Shown here in pieces: positions 19,683-29,577 of a stretch of DNA of 64,000 bases. Source of the stretch: Marinobacter sp. JH2 (GTDB taxonomy: Bacteria > Pseudomonadota > Gammaproteobacteria > Pseudomonadales > Oleiphilaceae); NCBI RefSeq assembly GCF_004353225.1, contig NZ_CP037934.1:2232001-2296000 (forward strand), written 5' to 3'. The first letter of the stretch is position 1. Each line of letters starts with the position of its first letter. The notes below the pieces were generated by a model. It was not told where the DNA came from. It was given only the letters and a program-made list of their open reading frames with translations, and made no database searches. A program made the translations under genes and the position numbers.

Positions 19683-20546
19683 GTGTCGACCTGCATCACC
19701 CTGCCTTCGCCAGCAAAACTAAACCTGTTTTTGCACATCACCGGCAAGCGCCCGGACGGCTACCATGAGCTTCAAACCCTGTTCCAGTTTCTGGACTATG
19801 GCGACGAGCTGACGTTCACTCTTACCCCGGACCAGGCCGGGGTACGCTTGGAAAATTCCATCGAAAGCGTCCCCGATGACCAGAATCTCATCATCCGTGC
19901 CGCCCAGTCACTGGCTTTACACAGCGCGAAACCGTTACCCGGCGTTAGCATTCGTTTAAATAAACGCCTGCCCATGGGCGGCGGATTGGGCGGCGGCAGT
20001 TCCAATGCTGCCACCACGCTTCTCGGCTTGAACTATCTTTGGGACTTGAACCTTAGTGAAGAAAAGCTGGCCGACATCGGCCTGGCCTTGGGTGCAGACG
20101 TGCCGGTTTTTGTTCGCGGCAAAGCAGCCATTGGAGAAGGTGTGGGTGAAGTACTGACCCCCGCAAACCCGCCCCAGGACTGGTTCCTGGTGCTAAAACC
20201 AAACTGTGAAGTCAACACTGGAAAGATTTTTTCAGAAAAAGGGTTGACAAGAGACACCCCAAAATTGAAAATACGCCCCGCTTTTGAGGGAGACGCCTCG
20301 AGGTACCGAAATGACTGCGAGGATGTAGTTCGTGAACTGTATCCTGAGGTCGACCAAAGCCTGGAATGGCTTGCACAATTCGGACCTGCAAGATTAACCG
20401 GAACCGGGGCTTGCATTTTTGGACGTTTCCCTACAGAATCCGCAGCGCGGATCATCTGGGAAAGCAAACCCTCCGGCATCAAAGGGTTCGTAGCTAAAGG
20501 GGTGAATATTTCACCACTTCACACAAAGCTAACAGAGCTAAGATGA
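19683..20546 (+). CDS. ispE: 4-diphosphocytidyl-2-C-methyl-D-erythritol kinase
   Basis: IspE phosphorylates CDP-methylerythritol in the MEP isoprenoid pathway. The GHMP-kinase ATP loop [17 protein letters not shown] is visible near residues 98-114, the N-terminal [20 protein letters not shown] is typical, and the C-terminal [10 protein letters not shown] glycine motif is present. Translation starts at GTG, four bases after the lolB stop. The 287-residue length is normal. A promoter-like sequence lies inside the 3' half of this gene and tRNA-Gln starts 20 bases after its stop. Confidence 0.95.
   Translation: MSTCITLPSPAKLNLFLHITGKRPDGYHELQTLFQFLDYGDELTFTLTPDQAGVRLENSIESVPDDQNLIIRAAQSLALHSAKPLPGVSIRLNKRLPMGGGLGGGSSNAATTLLGLNYLWDLNLSEEKLADIGLALGADVPVFVRGKAAIGEGVGEVLTPANPPQDWFLVLKPNCEVNTGKIFSEKGLTRDTPKLKIRPAFEGDASRYRNDCEDVVRELYPEVDQSLEWLAQFGPARLTGTGACIFGRFPTESAARIIWESKPSGIKGFVAKGVNISPLHTKLTELR
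20244..20272 (+). promoter_or_regulatory. Sigma-70-like promoter inside ispE, reading toward tRNA-Gln and prs
   Basis: A consensus -35 (TTGACA) is separated by exactly 17 bases from GAAAAT, followed by ACGC. The same -10 and discriminator start occur in the promoter before tRNA-Met (24283-24311). It would give a transcript through the last 270 bases of ispE into tRNA-Gln and prs. Activity is inferred from sequence only. Confidence 0.55.
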
Positions 20547-20565
20547 TGCCAGAAAAGCACGATAC

Positions 20566-20640
20566 TGGGGTGTCGCCAAGTGGTAAGGCAACGGGTTTTG
20601 ATCCCGTCATGCGCAGGTTCGAATCCTGCCACCCCAGCCA
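20566..20640 (+). tRNA. tRNA-Gln (anticodon TTG)
   Basis: A complete cloverleaf is visible: acceptor TGGGGTG pairs with CACCCCA, the anticodon stem ACGGG/CCCGT encloses the loop TTTTGAT with anticodon TTG, and the T-arm contains GGTTCGAATCC. The discriminator is G and CCA is encoded. It lies between ispE and prs, as in Pseudomonas and relatives, and ends 52 bases before the prs start. Confidence 0.97.
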
Positions 20641-20692
20641 CCTTTCTCCCGCTTCTTCTGAATCAAACGCCGATACCGAGAAGGATGCCGTC

Positions 20693-21643
20693 GTGTCAAA
20701 ACTGATGATCTTCGCTGGCAACGCCAATCCCGAGCTTGCCAAAGCAATCGCACAAAAACTTCACATTCCCATGGGCGAAGCCACTGTTGGCCGCTTCAGC
20801 GATGGTGAAACCACCGTTGAGATCAATGAGAATGTACGTGGCCATGATGTTTTCATCATTCAGCCCACCTGCTACCCCACTAACGACAACCTGATGGAAT
20901 TGATCGTGATGGCTGACGCCCTGCGTCGCGCCTCCGCATCACGAATCACCGCAGTTGTTCCTTATTATGGGTATGCACGTCAAGATCGCCGCGTTCGCTC
21001 AACACGAGTCGCCATCAGCGCTAAGGTCGTAGCCGATATGATCTCCAGCATCGGCGTGGATCGTGTACTGACGCTTGACCTGCACGCAGACCAGATTCAA
21101 GGCTTCTTCGATATTCCGGTAGACAACATCTACGCCACACCCGTGATGCTGGAAGACATTGAAAAGCAGCGTTTCGAAAACTTTGTCGTTGTATCCCCTG
21201 ACGTAGGTGGTGTTGTTCGCGCCCGCGCCGTTGCCAAGCGCATGGACGACGCTGACCTAGCCATCATCGACAAACGTCGCCCGAAAGCCAATGTATCTCA
21301 GGTTATGCACATCATCGGTGATGTTGCCGACAAAACCTGCATCTTGGTGGATGACATCGTGGATACCGCCGGCACTCTGTGCAAAGCCGCTGAAGCCCTG
21401 AAAAATCGCGGTGCTTCGCGCGTTGTTGCCTACATTACCCACCCGGTACTGTCTGGCCCGGCAATCGAGAATATTAACGGATCTGAGCTCGACGAACTGA
21501 TCGTCTGCGACACGATTCCGCTGAGTGACAAAGCGAAGAATTGTGATAAAATCCGCGTCCTCAGTATGGCTGGCCTGCTTGCGGAATCTATCCGCCGCGT
21601 CAGCAACGAAGAATCAATCAGCGCCCTGTTTGAGAACGTGTAA
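20693..21643 (+). CDS. prs: Ribose-phosphate pyrophosphokinase
   Basis: Prs makes PRPP from ribose-5-phosphate and ATP for nucleotide, histidine and NAD synthesis. The 316-residue protein starts at GTG 20693 behind AAGGAT, giving [20 protein letters not shown]. The PRPP-binding loop [15 protein letters not shown] and the flexible-loop region [21 protein letters not shown] (residues about 97-117) are present. The frame stays open upstream across the tRNA, but that part cannot be coding. It ends before a strong terminator. Confidence 0.96.
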   Translation: MSKLMIFAGNANPELAKAIAQKLHIPMGEATVGRFSDGETTVEINENVRGHDVFIIQPTCYPTNDNLMELIVMADALRRASASRITAVVPYYGYARQDRRVRSTRVAISAKVVADMISSIGVDRVLTLDLHADQIQGFFDIPVDNIYATPVMLEDIEKQRFENFVVVSPDVGGVVRARAVAKRMDDADLAIIDKRRPKANVSQVMHIIGDVADKTCILVDDIVDTAGTLCKAAEALKNRGASRVVAYITHPVLSGPAIENINGSELDELIVCDTIPLSDKAKNCDKIRVLSMAGLLAESIRRVSNEESISALFENV

Positions 21644-21703
21644 TTCGGAAACCCCGAATAGAAGCGCAAATTCAGATTGGTAAAACACGCTGAAACCGTA
21701 TCC

Positions 21704-21737
21704 GAGTCGGGAGCCTAACAAGGCTCCCGACTCTTTT
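21704..21737 (+). terminator. Rho-independent terminator after prs
   Basis: A perfect 12-bp stem (GAGTCGGGAGCC / GGCTCCCGACTC) with loop TAACAA is followed by TTTT. It ends the ispE-tRNA-prs transcript before rplY. Confidence 0.88.
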
Positions 21738-21832
21738 AGTCAGTCTGAGAAATAATTCTCGGGCTATTCAAAAACATCATCTGTCCAAAAGCCTGGTCGC
21801 GGGCGGTTCAGATGACGATTGAGGTACATATC

Positions 21833-22468
21833 ATGTCCCAGGAATTTGTTATTGAAGCATTTCCTCGTGACGATCAGGGGAGAGGTGCGAGCCGCCGCCT
21901 GCGTCGTGAGGAAAAGAAAATCCCAGCAATCATCTATGGCGAAGGCAAAGATGCCGTTTCCATTTCCATCTGGGAAAACGAGCTGAAAAAAGCTCTGGAA
22001 AACGAATCTTTCTTCTCACAGATCCTGACCATCGATCTGGACGGTAAGAAAGAAAGCGTTATCCTGAAAGACCTGCAGCGTCACGCGTACAAACTGCGCC
22101 TGATCCACGCTGACTTCCTGCGTGTAGACAAAGACCACGAGCTCGTTGTTCATGTTCCGGTTCACCTTGTGAACGAAGACACAGCTCCTGCGATCAAGAC
22201 ATTCGGTGGCGTAGCTTTCCGTCTGCTGACCGAAGTTGAAGTTGCGTGTCTGCCTAAGGATCTGCCTGAGTTCATCGAGATCGATCTGACCGACGTTGAG
22301 CTGGATCAAGTTGTTCACCTGAGCGACCTGAAACTGCCAGAAGGCGTTCGCATCCCTGCTCTGGATGCTGAGCACGACCAGGCTGTTGTATCTATCAACA
22401 AGCCGAAAGGCGCTAAGGCTGATAACGCCGAAGACGCTGAAGAAGCTGAGGAAGGCGGCGAGGAGTAA
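21833..22468 (+). CDS. rplY: 50S ribosomal protein L25/general stress protein Ctc
   Basis: This protein binds 5S rRNA. It has the long Ctc-type form: an N-terminal L25 domain (IPAIIYGEGKDAVSISIWENEL region) and a C-terminal beta domain, ending in an acidic tail rich in Glu and Ala. ATG 21833 is preferred since it yields MSQEFVIEAFPRDDQGRGAS, the family start, with GAGG about eight bases upstream; an ATG 21 bases earlier is in frame but lacks that spacing. The length is 211 residues. pth follows after 21 bases, as usual. Confidence 0.93.
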   Translation: MSQEFVIEAFPRDDQGRGASRRLRREEKKIPAIIYGEGKDAVSISIWENELKKALENESFFSQILTIDLDGKKESVILKDLQRHAYKLRLIHADFLRVDKDHELVVHVPVHLVNEDTAPAIKTFGGVAFRLLTEVEVACLPKDLPEFIEIDLTDVELDQVVHLSDLKLPEGVRIPALDAEHDQAVVSINKPKGAKADNAEDAEEAEEGGEE

Positions 22469-22489
22469 TTACTCCGGAGGGACTGGCAT

Positions 22490-23080
22490 ATGGCACAGGA
22501 TATTGTCATGGTTGTTGGCTTGGGTAACCCCGGCGCCGACTACGAGAATACCCGCCACAATGCCGGCGCCCTGTTCGTCGAAGCTCTGGCCCGCGATGCG
22601 GGTCAGACGCTCCGCCCCGAAAAGAAGTACCACGGGCTTTACGCTCGCATTCATTGGCAGGGCCTTGACCTGCATCTGCTCAACCCCAGCACGTTCATGA
22701 ACCGCAGCGGCCTGGCCATCAAGGCACTCGCGGATTTCTTCAAGATCGCGCCTGAAAACATCCTGATCGCCCACGACGAACTCGATATCGCCCCCGGCAC
22801 AGCCAAACTAAAAAAAGGCGGTGGTCACGGCGGCCATAACGGGTTGCGCGACGCTATCGCACATCTGGGCACCAAAGATTTCCAACGTCTTCGAATCGGC
22901 ATCGGCCACCCCGGCGACAGCCGCAAGGTGACGGGTTACGTTCTTGGCCGCCTCGGGAAAAAAGAAACCGAGGAACTGAACGCAGTCACCGACGAAATCA
23001 TGCGCGTACTTCCGGATGCAGCCAGCGGCAAACTGGCAGCGGCCATGAATCGCCTGCACAGCTTCAAACCGACAGCCTGA
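22490..23080 (+). CDS. pth: Peptidyl-tRNA hydrolase
   Basis: Pth releases peptides from stalled peptidyl-tRNA. The 196-residue protein has the signature [20 protein letters not shown] with the catalytic His, followed by [16 protein letters not shown] and the catalytic Asp in [13 protein letters not shown], and [17 protein letters not shown] strong ribosome binding site (GGAGGGAC) lies before the ATG. It is in an operon with rplY. Confidence 0.96.
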   Translation: MAQDIVMVVGLGNPGADYENTRHNAGALFVEALARDAGQTLRPEKKYHGLYARIHWQGLDLHLLNPSTFMNRSGLAIKALADFFKIAPENILIAHDELDIAPGTAKLKKGGGHGGHNGLRDAIAHLGTKDFQRLRIGIGHPGDSRKVTGYVLGRLGKKETEELNAVTDEIMRVLPDAASGKLAAAMNRLHSFKPTA

Positions 23081-23162
23081 TCACGTCACAACCCCTTACT
23101 CGCACCTATACCGATACACCGGTATAATCCGCGCAAATTATCAGTTCCAGCAGAGGCATTCC

Positions 23163-24254
23163 ATGGGATTTAACTGCGGCATTGTCGGCCTACCAAACGT
23201 CGGCAAATCAACCTTGTTCAACGCTCTCACCAAAGCCGGCATCGGCGCCGAGAACTTCCCGTTCTGCACCATCGAGCCGAACGCTGGCGTAGTCGCTATG
23301 CCCGACCCGCGCTTGACGAAACTGGCTGAGATCGTCAAACCCGAGCGCGTGGTACCCACCACCATGGAGTTCGTGGACATCGCCGGTCTGGTTGCTGGTG
23401 CGTCCAAAGGCGAAGGCCTTGGCAACCAATTCTTGGCGAACATCCGCCAGACCGACGCCATTGCACACGTTGTTCGCTGCTTTGAAGACAGCAACGTCAT
23501 CCACGTTGCCAACAAAGTTGATCCGGCTTCCGACATCGAGATCATCAACACCGAACTCGCCCTTGCCGACCTCGACACTGTTGAGAAGGCGATCAAACGC
23601 GTACAGCGTGTTGCCAAGAGCGGCGACAAAGACGCCAAAGCCCAGCTCGAGATGTTTGAGCAGCTGCTGCCCGTCCTGAACGAAGGCAAACCCGTGCGCA
23701 GCATGGATCTCGACGCAGATCAGCTGGCACTGATTCGTGAGCTGTGCCTGCTCACCATCAAGCCAACCATGTACATCGCCAACGTCAGCGAAGACGGCTT
23801 CGAGAACAACCCTCACCTCGATGTCGTTCGCGAAATTGCCGCGTCTGAAAATGCAGCCGTCGTCCCCATCTGCAATAAGATCGAGGCCGAAATCTCTGAA
23901 CTGGAAGACGATGAAAAAGCCATGTTCCTGGACGAAATGGGCATGGAAGAGCCGGGACTGGACCGCGTTATCCGCGCCGGCTACGCACTGCTAGACTTGC
24001 AAACCTACTTCACCGCAGGCGTGAAAGAACTCCGCGCATGGACGGTTCGCGTTGGTGCCACTGCCCCCCAAGGCGCAGCGGTTATTCACACCGATTTCGA
24101 ACGCGGCTTCATTCGAGCCGAAGTCATCGGCTATGACGATTACATTCAGTTCAACGGTGAAGCCGGAGCAAAAGACGCCGGTAAATGGCGCTTGGAAGGC
24201 AAGGAATACATCGTTCAGGACGGCGATGTTATCCACTTCCGCTTCAACGTGTAA
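23163..24254 (+). CDS. ychF: Redox/translation-associated GTPase YchF
   Basis: YchF is an Obg-family P-loop ATPase/GTPase that binds ribosomes and takes part in stress responses. G1 ([14 protein letters not shown]), the G3 region ([20 protein letters not shown]) and a CNKIEAE segment in place of NKxD are visible, as in YchF proteins that prefer ATP. The C-terminal TGS domain ends [11 protein letters not shown]. The 363-residue length is exact for the family. It follows pth by 82 bases. Confidence 0.95.
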   Translation: MGFNCGIVGLPNVGKSTLFNALTKAGIGAENFPFCTIEPNAGVVAMPDPRLTKLAEIVKPERVVPTTMEFVDIAGLVAGASKGEGLGNQFLANIRQTDAIAHVVRCFEDSNVIHVANKVDPASDIEIINTELALADLDTVEKAIKRVQRVAKSGDKDAKAQLEMFEQLLPVLNEGKPVRSMDLDADQLALIRELCLLTIKPTMYIANVSEDGFENNPHLDVVREIAASENAAVVPICNKIEAEISELEDDEKAMFLDEMGMEEPGLDRVIRAGYALLDLQTYFTAGVKELRAWTVRVGATAPQGAAVIHTDFERGFIRAEVIGYDDYIQFNGEAGAKDAGKWRLEGKEYIVQDGDVIHFRFNV

Positions 24255-24282
24255 TTTTTCGGGAATTTTTGTCCAAGAAGCC

Positions 24283-24311
24283 TTGACAGCTTGAGGCCAA
24301 ATGCCGAAAAT
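24283..24311 (+). promoter_or_regulatory. Promoter of tRNA-Met
   Basis: TTGACA, a 17-base spacer and GAAAAT lie 36 bases before the tRNA, followed by the GC-rich discriminator ACGCGCC typical of stringently controlled stable RNA promoters. Confidence 0.7.
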
Positions 24312-24346
24312 ACGCGCCTCGTTTCGGGTGATCCCCAAAACGATTT

Positions 24347-24423
24347 GGCAAGGTAGCTCAGTTGGTTAGAGCACAGCACTCATAATGCTGGGGTCGGCGG
24401 TTCGACTCCGCCCCTTGCTACCA
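24347..24423 (+). tRNA. tRNA-Met (elongator, anticodon CAT)
   Basis: Acceptor GGCAAGG pairs with CCTTGCT through a terminal G-U pair. The D-arm AGCTCAGTTGGTTAGAGC, the anticodon stem-loop CAGCA-CTCATAA-TGCTG and the T-arm with GGTTCGACTCC are all present; CCA is encoded. The paired 1-72 position and closeness to E. coli elongator tRNA-Met favour the elongator form; an Ile2 tRNA (lysidine CAT) is the less likely alternative. Confidence 0.93.
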
Positions 24424-24431
24424 GTATTCGA

Positions 24432-24466
24432 AGGGCCACCGTTCACGCGGTGGCCCTTTTCTGTTT
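24432..24466 (+). terminator. Rho-independent terminator after tRNA-Met
   Basis: A perfect 10-bp stem (AGGGCCACCG / CGGTGGCCCT) with loop TTCACG is followed by TTTTCTGTTTT. Confidence 0.9.
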
Positions 24467-24532
24467 TGAGGACGACCTCACCCATTCCGGGAGATTCGTG
24501 CGGGACGACCCGCTTTGCATGGCAGCCTTGCT

Positions 24533-24967
24533 ATGAGAACTACCAAAGACAGAATTCGCCAAGCCCTTTCCTTTGAAGTTATTGGCCTACTGATATCTAC
24601 ACCTCTCGCCGCTTTCGTTTTTGACTTCGACCTCGGCCAAACCAGCGTGCTCGCCGCGATTGGAGCGACCATCGCCACGGTATGGAACTACCTCTACAAC
24701 CTAATGTTTGACCACAGCCTCAAGCGCATCACAGGCACCACCCGAAAAACTCTGAAGGTACGCGTCATACACGCAATCGGTTTTGAATTCGGTTTGATGC
24801 TGGTGTTTCTGCCCATCATTGCCTGGTGGATGGAAATCGGGCTATTAGAAGCCTTGATCGTTGATATCGCGTTTGTCGTGTTCTATCTCATCTACGCCTT
24901 CGTATTCACCTGGTGTTATGACACCGTTTTCCCGGATAACGAGCAACCGGCTGGCCTCACCGAATAG
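24533..24967 (+). CDS. PACE-family efflux transporter
   Basis: This 144-residue inner-membrane protein has four hydrophobic helices and the two BTP repeats of the proteobacterial antimicrobial compound efflux family. The N-terminal [19 protein letters not shown] carries the conserved Glu of helix 1, followed by the [15 protein letters not shown] segment; the second repeat has [16 protein letters not shown] and the [17 protein letters not shown] end. Members expel biocides such as chlorhexidine or act on natural polyamines. ATG 24533 is chosen; a TTG six codons upstream is possible. It stands alone between two terminators. Confidence 0.88.
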   Translation: MRTTKDRIRQALSFEVIGLLISTPLAAFVFDFDLGQTSVLAAIGATIATVWNYLYNLMFDHSLKRITGTTRKTLKVRVIHAIGFEFGLMLVFLPIIAWWMEIGLLEALIVDIAFVVFYLIYAFVFTWCYDTVFPDNEQPAGLTE

Positions 24968-25004
24968 CGGATCGACTCCGCTCGCCGGCCGCAGTATTCT
25001 GTAT

Positions 25005-25036
25005 AGCCCGACCATCTTGGATCGGGCTTTTTTGTT
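25005..25036 (+). terminator. Rho-independent terminator after the PACE gene
   Basis: A 7-bp stem (AGCCCGA / TCGGGCT) closes a loop of about ten bases and is followed by a run of T residues. It separates the efflux gene from the serine hydrolase gene. Confidence 0.82.
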
Positions 25037-25061
25037 TTTATACCTTCTGGAATCTGCTGCC

Positions 25062-26273
25062 ATGCCTGAAAACATCGCGTCCGGCTTATCCATCAACGCT
25101 CTCGAGCGACTCACACGCCATTTCGATGAACGCTACATCCAACCCGGCAAGCTACCCGGCGCGGTATGCTTGGTGGCCCGTCACGGCAAAGTGGTCTGGT
25201 CTCAGGCTCAAGGCCTCATGGATGTAGAGCGAAACCGGCCGATGCAGAGGGACACCCTATTCCGCATCTATTCCATGACCAAACCGGTTACTTCGATTGC
25301 CATGATGCAGCTCTATGAACAAGGCAAATTTCTGCTGAACGACCCGGTGCACAAGTACATCCCTTCATGGCGGAATCTGCGAGTTTATAAAAGCGGCAGT
25401 TACCCAGACTTTGAAACTGAACCGGCCACCAAAGCGATGACCATTCGGGATTTGATGACCCACACTTCGGGCCTCACCTACGGCTTTACCGAGCGCACCG
25501 AAGTAGATGCTGCGTACCGCCAGCTGAAGCTGGACGGGAGCCCGATTCTCACGCTGGAAAAATTGGTAGAAAGACTGGCCGAGCTACCTCTGGAATTCTC
25601 GCCCGGGACGGCCTGGAATTACTCAGCATCAACCGATGTTCTCGGATACTTGGTCGAAGTACTTTCCGGCAAACGGTTGAACGAATATTTTGATGATCAC
25701 ATTTTCCAGCCACTGGGGATGACCGACACCGGCTTTTACGTGCGCCCTGAACAACAACACCGATTTGCGGCCTGCTATCTGTATCAGCCCGGCGATACCA
25801 TGAAACTGCAGGACGACCCGGAACGCTCAAAATTTTTGAAGCCACCGCGTTTCCTATCTGGCGGCGGCGGACTGGTCTCCACCATCGACGACTATCACAA
25901 GTTCGCTCAGGCGCTGTGTCAGGGCGGCGAGTATCAGGGACAGCGAATTATCGGGCGCAAAACACTGGAGTTCATGCGCCGAAACCATCTGCCCGAGAAT
26001 CAGGATCTCCCTGCGCTGTCTGTCGGCGGGTTCAGCGAAACACCTTACCAAGGCAGCGGCTTCGGGCTGGGCTTCTCGGTAAAAACGGATGTCGCGGCTT
26101 CTCATACCGTCGGATCTGAAGGTGAATTTGGCTGGGGCGGATTAGCCAGCACCAGTTTTTTCGTAGACCCGGAGGAAGATTTGGTGGTCATCTTCATGAC
26201 ACAACTGATGCCATCGTCGTCTTATCCTATACGTCAGGAGTTACGGGCTTTGGTATACGGCGCCATGACCTGA
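25062..26273 (+). CDS. Beta-lactamase-fold serine hydrolase
   Basis: This 403-residue protein belongs to the class C beta-lactamase/esterase group. The nucleophile motif SxxK is visible in [15 protein letters not shown] near residue 75, the YxN-like Tyr in [15 protein letters not shown] near 188, and the third motif probably in the [13 protein letters not shown] region. No signal peptide is seen, which fits cytosolic EstB-like esterases better than true beta-lactamases. ATG 25062 is chosen because the frame further upstream runs through the terminator and the PACE gene. The substrate is unknown. Confidence 0.85.
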   Translation: MPENIASGLSINALERLTRHFDERYIQPGKLPGAVCLVARHGKVVWSQAQGLMDVERNRPMQRDTLFRIYSMTKPVTSIAMMQLYEQGKFLLNDPVHKYIPSWRNLRVYKSGSYPDFETEPATKAMTIRDLMTHTSGLTYGFTERTEVDAAYRQLKLDGSPILTLEKLVERLAELPLEFSPGTAWNYSASTDVLGYLVEVLSGKRLNEYFDDHIFQPLGMTDTGFYVRPEQQHRFAACYLYQPGDTMKLQDDPERSKFLKPPRFLSGGGGLVSTIDDYHKFAQALCQGGEYQGQRIIGRKTLEFMRRNHLPENQDLPALSVGGFSETPYQGSGFGLGFSVKTDVAASHTVGSEGEFGWGGLASTSFFVDPEEDLVVIFMTQLMPSSSYPIRQELRALVYGAMT

Positions 26274-26384
26274 AACACACCCACAAAACACCTTAAGTAC
26301 AACCACCTATTCGATGATCACGGCCTGTGGCATACTCGGCCTCCTTAGCCAATAACCAACAACTCATCAGCAAGGAATGTTGTC

Positions 26385-27662
26385 ATGAAACCAGCAACTC
26401 TCGCCCTGCACGCCGGCTTTAAAAGCGACCCGACAACCAGGGCTGCAACCACGCCGATTTACCAGACCACGTCATACACCTTTGACGATACCCAACACGG
26501 CGCTGACCTGTTTGATCTGAAAGTTCAAGGCAACATCTATACTCGCATCATGAACCCCACCAACGCGGTTCTGGAAGAACGCATGGCCGCCCTGGAAGGC
26601 GGCATTGGCGCGCTGGCCGTTGCTTCCGGCATGGCAGCTATCACCTACGCACTGCAAACCATTTGCCGCGTTGGCAATAACATCGTTAGTACGGGTCAGC
26701 TGTACGGCGGCACCTACAACCTGTTTGCACATTCGCTGCCTAACCAAGGCATCAACTGCAAGATGGTCGCCCACGACGATTACGAAGGTCTGGAAAACGC
26801 CATTGATGACCAGACTCGCGCCCTGTTCTGCGAATCCATTGGTAATCCTGCAGGCAACGTTGTAGACATCCAGAAGTGGGCCGAAATTGCCCACAAGCAC
26901 GGCATTCCGCTGATCGTGGATAACACCGTCGCTACGCCAGTTCTGTGCCGCCCGTTCGAACACGGTGCCGACATCGTGATTCACTCACTGACTAAGTACA
27001 TTGGTGGTCACGGTACAACGGTAGCAGGCATTGTTGTGGATTCCGGCAAATTTGACTGGAAAGGCAACGCCGACAAGTTCCCGATGATGAACGAGCCAGA
27101 CCCGTCCTACCACGGCGTGGTTTACACCGAAGCATTGGGCGAAGCCGCTTTTATCGGCCGCTGCCGTGTCGTGCCGCTACGTAACACCGGAGCCGCTCTG
27201 TCGCCGTTCAACTCTTTCCTGATCATGCAGGGCATGGAAACGCTGGCACTGCGCATGGAACGCCACTGCTCGAACGCTGAGAAAGTCGCCCAGTTCCTGC
27301 AAGACCACCCCTCGGTCGAGTGGGTAAACTACGCCGGTCTGGCAAACAGCCCCTACAAGGCAACCTGCGAGAAGATTTGCGATGGCAAAGCCTCTGGCAT
27401 TCTGAGCTTCGGAATCAAAGGGGGCCGCGACTCCGGAGCCAAGTTCATCGATGCATTGGATCTGATCCTGCGTTTGGTCAACATCGGTGACGCCAAGTCG
27501 CTCGCTTGCCACCCAGCCACGACCACCCACCGTCAGCTTGACGCAGACGAACTCAAGAACGCGGGTGTGAGCGAAGATCTGGTGCGCTTGTCCATCGGCA
27601 TCGAAGATGTTGAAGACATCATTGCCGACGTTGCGCAGGCTCTGGAAAAGTCCCAAGCCTGA
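26385..27662 (+). CDS. metY: O-acetylhomoserine aminocarboxypropyltransferase
   Basis: This PLP enzyme makes homocysteine (or methionine) from O-acetylhomoserine and sulfide in direct sulfhydrylation. The 425-residue length, the TPIYQTTSYTFDDTQHGADLF start region and the PLP-lysine motif VIHSLTKYIGGHGTTVAG (Lys near residue 205) are typical for MetY; the LACHPATTTHRQLDADE end is typical of the cystathionine-gamma family. Upstream, no SAM riboswitch or clear MetJ box was seen in the 111-base gap. Confidence 0.92.
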   Translation: MKPATLALHAGFKSDPTTRAATTPIYQTTSYTFDDTQHGADLFDLKVQGNIYTRIMNPTNAVLEERMAALEGGIGALAVASGMAAITYALQTICRVGNNIVSTGQLYGGTYNLFAHSLPNQGINCKMVAHDDYEGLENAIDDQTRALFCESIGNPAGNVVDIQKWAEIAHKHGIPLIVDNTVATPVLCRPFEHGADIVIHSLTKYIGGHGTTVAGIVVDSGKFDWKGNADKFPMMNEPDPSYHGVVYTEALGEAAFIGRCRVVPLRNTGAALSPFNSFLIMQGMETLALRMERHCSNAEKVAQFLQDHPSVEWVNYAGLANSPYKATCEKICDGKASGILSFGIKGGRDSGAKFIDALDLILRLVNIGDAKSLACHPATTTHRQLDADELKNAGVSEDLVRLSIGIEDVEDIIADVAQALEKSQA

Positions 27663-27671
27663 TTTGCATCA

Positions 27672-27699
27672 ACCGGGTACGACCAAAGTCGTGCCCGGT
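27672..27699 (+). terminator. Hairpin after metY
   Basis: An 11-of-12 paired stem (ACCGGGTACGAC / GTCGTGCCCGGT) with loop CAAA begins ten bases after the metY stop. It lacks a T-run, so termination may be weak or factor-dependent. Confidence 0.5.
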
Positions 27700-27792
27700 A
27701 CCCTCGTGATTGCCCGTATCCACCTTGTAACTGTACGCCCTGCCCTTTAACCTTTAGAGCTCACCTTTTCTAATTCGAGAGCTCCCGACGCC

Positions 27793-28839
27793 ATGAGCGA
27801 CAGCGCAAAACCCCGCATTTCCAGTGGTTCTAAATTCCGCAACGAACACGGTTTCGCCGCCATCAAAGACGGCGTAAAGCGAACAGTCTCAAATGCGGAA
27901 GACAAACCTCTGGAGCGCAAGCCAAAATGGCTAAGAGCGCGCATGCCCGGGGGGGAACGCTTCGAAGCGGTACGTCGCAACGTGTCAGAGCATCGTTTAA
28001 GCACGGTTTGCCAAGAATCCCACTGCCCGAACATCGGCGAATGCTGGACCAACGGTACCGCCACCATCATGGTGATGGGCTCTGTTTGCACCCGTGCCTG
28101 TAAATTCTGCGCCGTCGACACCGGCAACCCGAAAGGCTGGCTGGATGCGGAAGAACCGGAGAATACCGCCAAGTCCGTTGAGCTCATGGGCCTGCGCTAC
28201 ATCGTGCTCACCTCTGTAGACCGGGACGACTTGGAAGATGGCGGTGCAGCTCACTACGCGGCCTGCGTGTCGTCTATCAAACAGCGCACACCGGAAGTTG
28301 CCGTGGAAGCCCTGACACCGGATTTCGATGCGGTGATGAGTGATGTTGAAAAGGTGGTGGATTCCGGTCTGGACGTATTTGCCCAGAACGTCGAAACCGT
28401 AAAGCGCCTGACCAGCCGTGTGCGTGACCCACGCGCCGGATACGAGAAAACCCTGAGCGTTTTGGCCCACGCCAAGAAGCATCGGCCCGACGTGCTCACC
28501 AAGACCAGCCTGATGCTGGGCCTCGGTGAAACCGAGGAAGAAGTCCTTGAGACGATGGATGACTTGCGCGCTATTGGCGTGGATATCCTGACCCTCGGCC
28601 AATACCTTCGTCCTACCCCGAATCATTTGCCTGTAGAGCGCTACGTGACGCCGGATGAGTTCAACCGGTTCCGAGAGATCGGTTTAGAGAAAGGCTTCAT
28701 GGAAGTACCGTCAGGGCCGATGGTGCGCTCCAGCTACCGGGCCGACCGGGTGTTCGATAAGAACAATCTGGGGCTGACGGTACCGGAAGTTCCAGAACCT
28801 CCCCAAGCTATGCAGATTCCTGTCAAACACGTGGAATAA
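27793..28839 (+). CDS. lipA: Lipoyl synthase
   Basis: LipA inserts two sulfur atoms into protein-bound octanoate using radical SAM chemistry. Both Fe-S motifs are visible: the auxiliary-cluster cysteines in [14 protein letters not shown] and the radical-SAM CxxxCxxC in [16 protein letters not shown]. The C-terminal RSSYRAD carries the conserved serine that ligates the auxiliary cluster. The 348 residues include a basic N-terminal extension. It is not next to lipB here. A strong bidirectional terminator follows. Confidence 0.96.
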   Translation: MSDSAKPRISSGSKFRNEHGFAAIKDGVKRTVSNAEDKPLERKPKWLRARMPGGERFEAVRRNVSEHRLSTVCQESHCPNIGECWTNGTATIMVMGSVCTRACKFCAVDTGNPKGWLDAEEPENTAKSVELMGLRYIVLTSVDRDDLEDGGAAHYAACVSSIKQRTPEVAVEALTPDFDAVMSDVEKVVDSGLDVFAQNVETVKRLTSRVRDPRAGYEKTLSVLAHAKKHRPDVLTKTSLMLGLGETEEEVLETMDDLRAIGVDILTLGQYLRPTPNHLPVERYVTPDEFNRFREIGLEKGFMEVPSGPMVRSSYRADRVFDKNNLGLTVPEVPEPPQAMQIPVKHVE

Positions 28840-28850
28840 GACTCACCATT

Positions 28851-28895
28851 AAATAAGCCGCCAGAGCGTTACTCGGGCGGCTTATTTGATTTTAT
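28851..28895. terminator. Bidirectional terminator between lipA and the Spy-like gene
   Basis: A perfect 12-bp stem (AAATAAGCCGCC / GGCGGCTTATTT) with a 13-base loop has A-rich and T-rich flanks on both sides. It can serve both converging genes. Confidence 0.85.
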
Positions 28896-28920
28896 TTGGA
28901 CTAGCGTCAGTAACTGACTA

Positions 28921-29346
28921 TTACTGAGACTGTTGCATTTGCTGCTGCATCTGTTGCTGCATTTCCTGCATCTTGCGCTCAAGCTCGTCACGCTGCTCTT
29001 CAGTGAAAACCGCATCGACCTTGGCTTGCATCAGAGCGGAAAGGGCCGCGATTTCACCGGTCACATCACCCAACTTTTCAGCCTGCGAACGAATGTTGTC
29101 TTCGTCATAATCAGCCTTAATTTCACCTTGAAGCTCACGCTGTAGGCCTTGGGCATCCTGACGCAGTTCACCCAGCTCGCCTTCCATCTCGCTGATGATG
29201 CCGCGAATTTCGGCCTGCTGGTCATCCGACAAACCCACCATCTGCGCCAATTGGGCAACTTGGTCCGTTTGTCCCTGCTGGGCAATTGCCGGCATAGACA
29301 AGCTAAGGGCTACCAATGCCGAACCAATAATCTTTTTCAGTTTCAT
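28921..29346 (-). CDS. Spy/CpxP-like periplasmic protein
   Basis: This 141-residue protein has a signal peptide (MKLKKIIGSALVALSLSMPA, cleavage near AIAQQ). The mature part is helical and contains two LTxxQ-like motifs, VGLSDDQQAEIRGI and AVFTEEQRDELERK, which suggest a Spy/CpxP-type envelope stress chaperone or sensor. The C-terminus is a low-complexity run of QQM units. ATG 29346 is chosen because it begins the signal peptide; the frame is open 15 codons upstream. The assignment to this fold rests on motifs only. Confidence 0.7.
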   Translation of the reverse strand: MKLKKIIGSALVALSLSMPAIAQQGQTDQVAQLAQMVGLSDDQQAEIRGIISEMEGELGELRQDAQGLQRELQGEIKADYDEDNIRSQAEKLGDVTGEIAALSALMQAKVDAVFTEEQRDELERKMQEMQQQMQQQMQQSQ

Positions 29347-29577
29347 ACTACACTCCAAATTTGAGTGGTGGATGCACCACAATACGGTCAATTTACGTTT
29401 CAGAGCCTGTTACCCTAAATCATTCATGCAAACGATTTCACCCCGATCCCCCTGCTTTTTGTACAGTTTTTTGTGTCGTCCGCCCGTACCCCGCACCACG
29501 CCGGCATCTCCGAAATGTGAAAATTTAGTCATTCCACTGCATAATGGCGACTTTCCACACCATACGGAGCAGACATC

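Noticed and set aside
24861..25061. N-terminal extension of the serine hydrolase
   Set aside because: The extension would start in the PACE gene and cross a strong terminator; the family start is at 25062.
26274..26384. SAM riboswitch or MetJ operator upstream of metY
   Set aside because: No conserved helices of a SAM riboswitch and no tandem AGACGTCT-like boxes were found in the 111-base gap.
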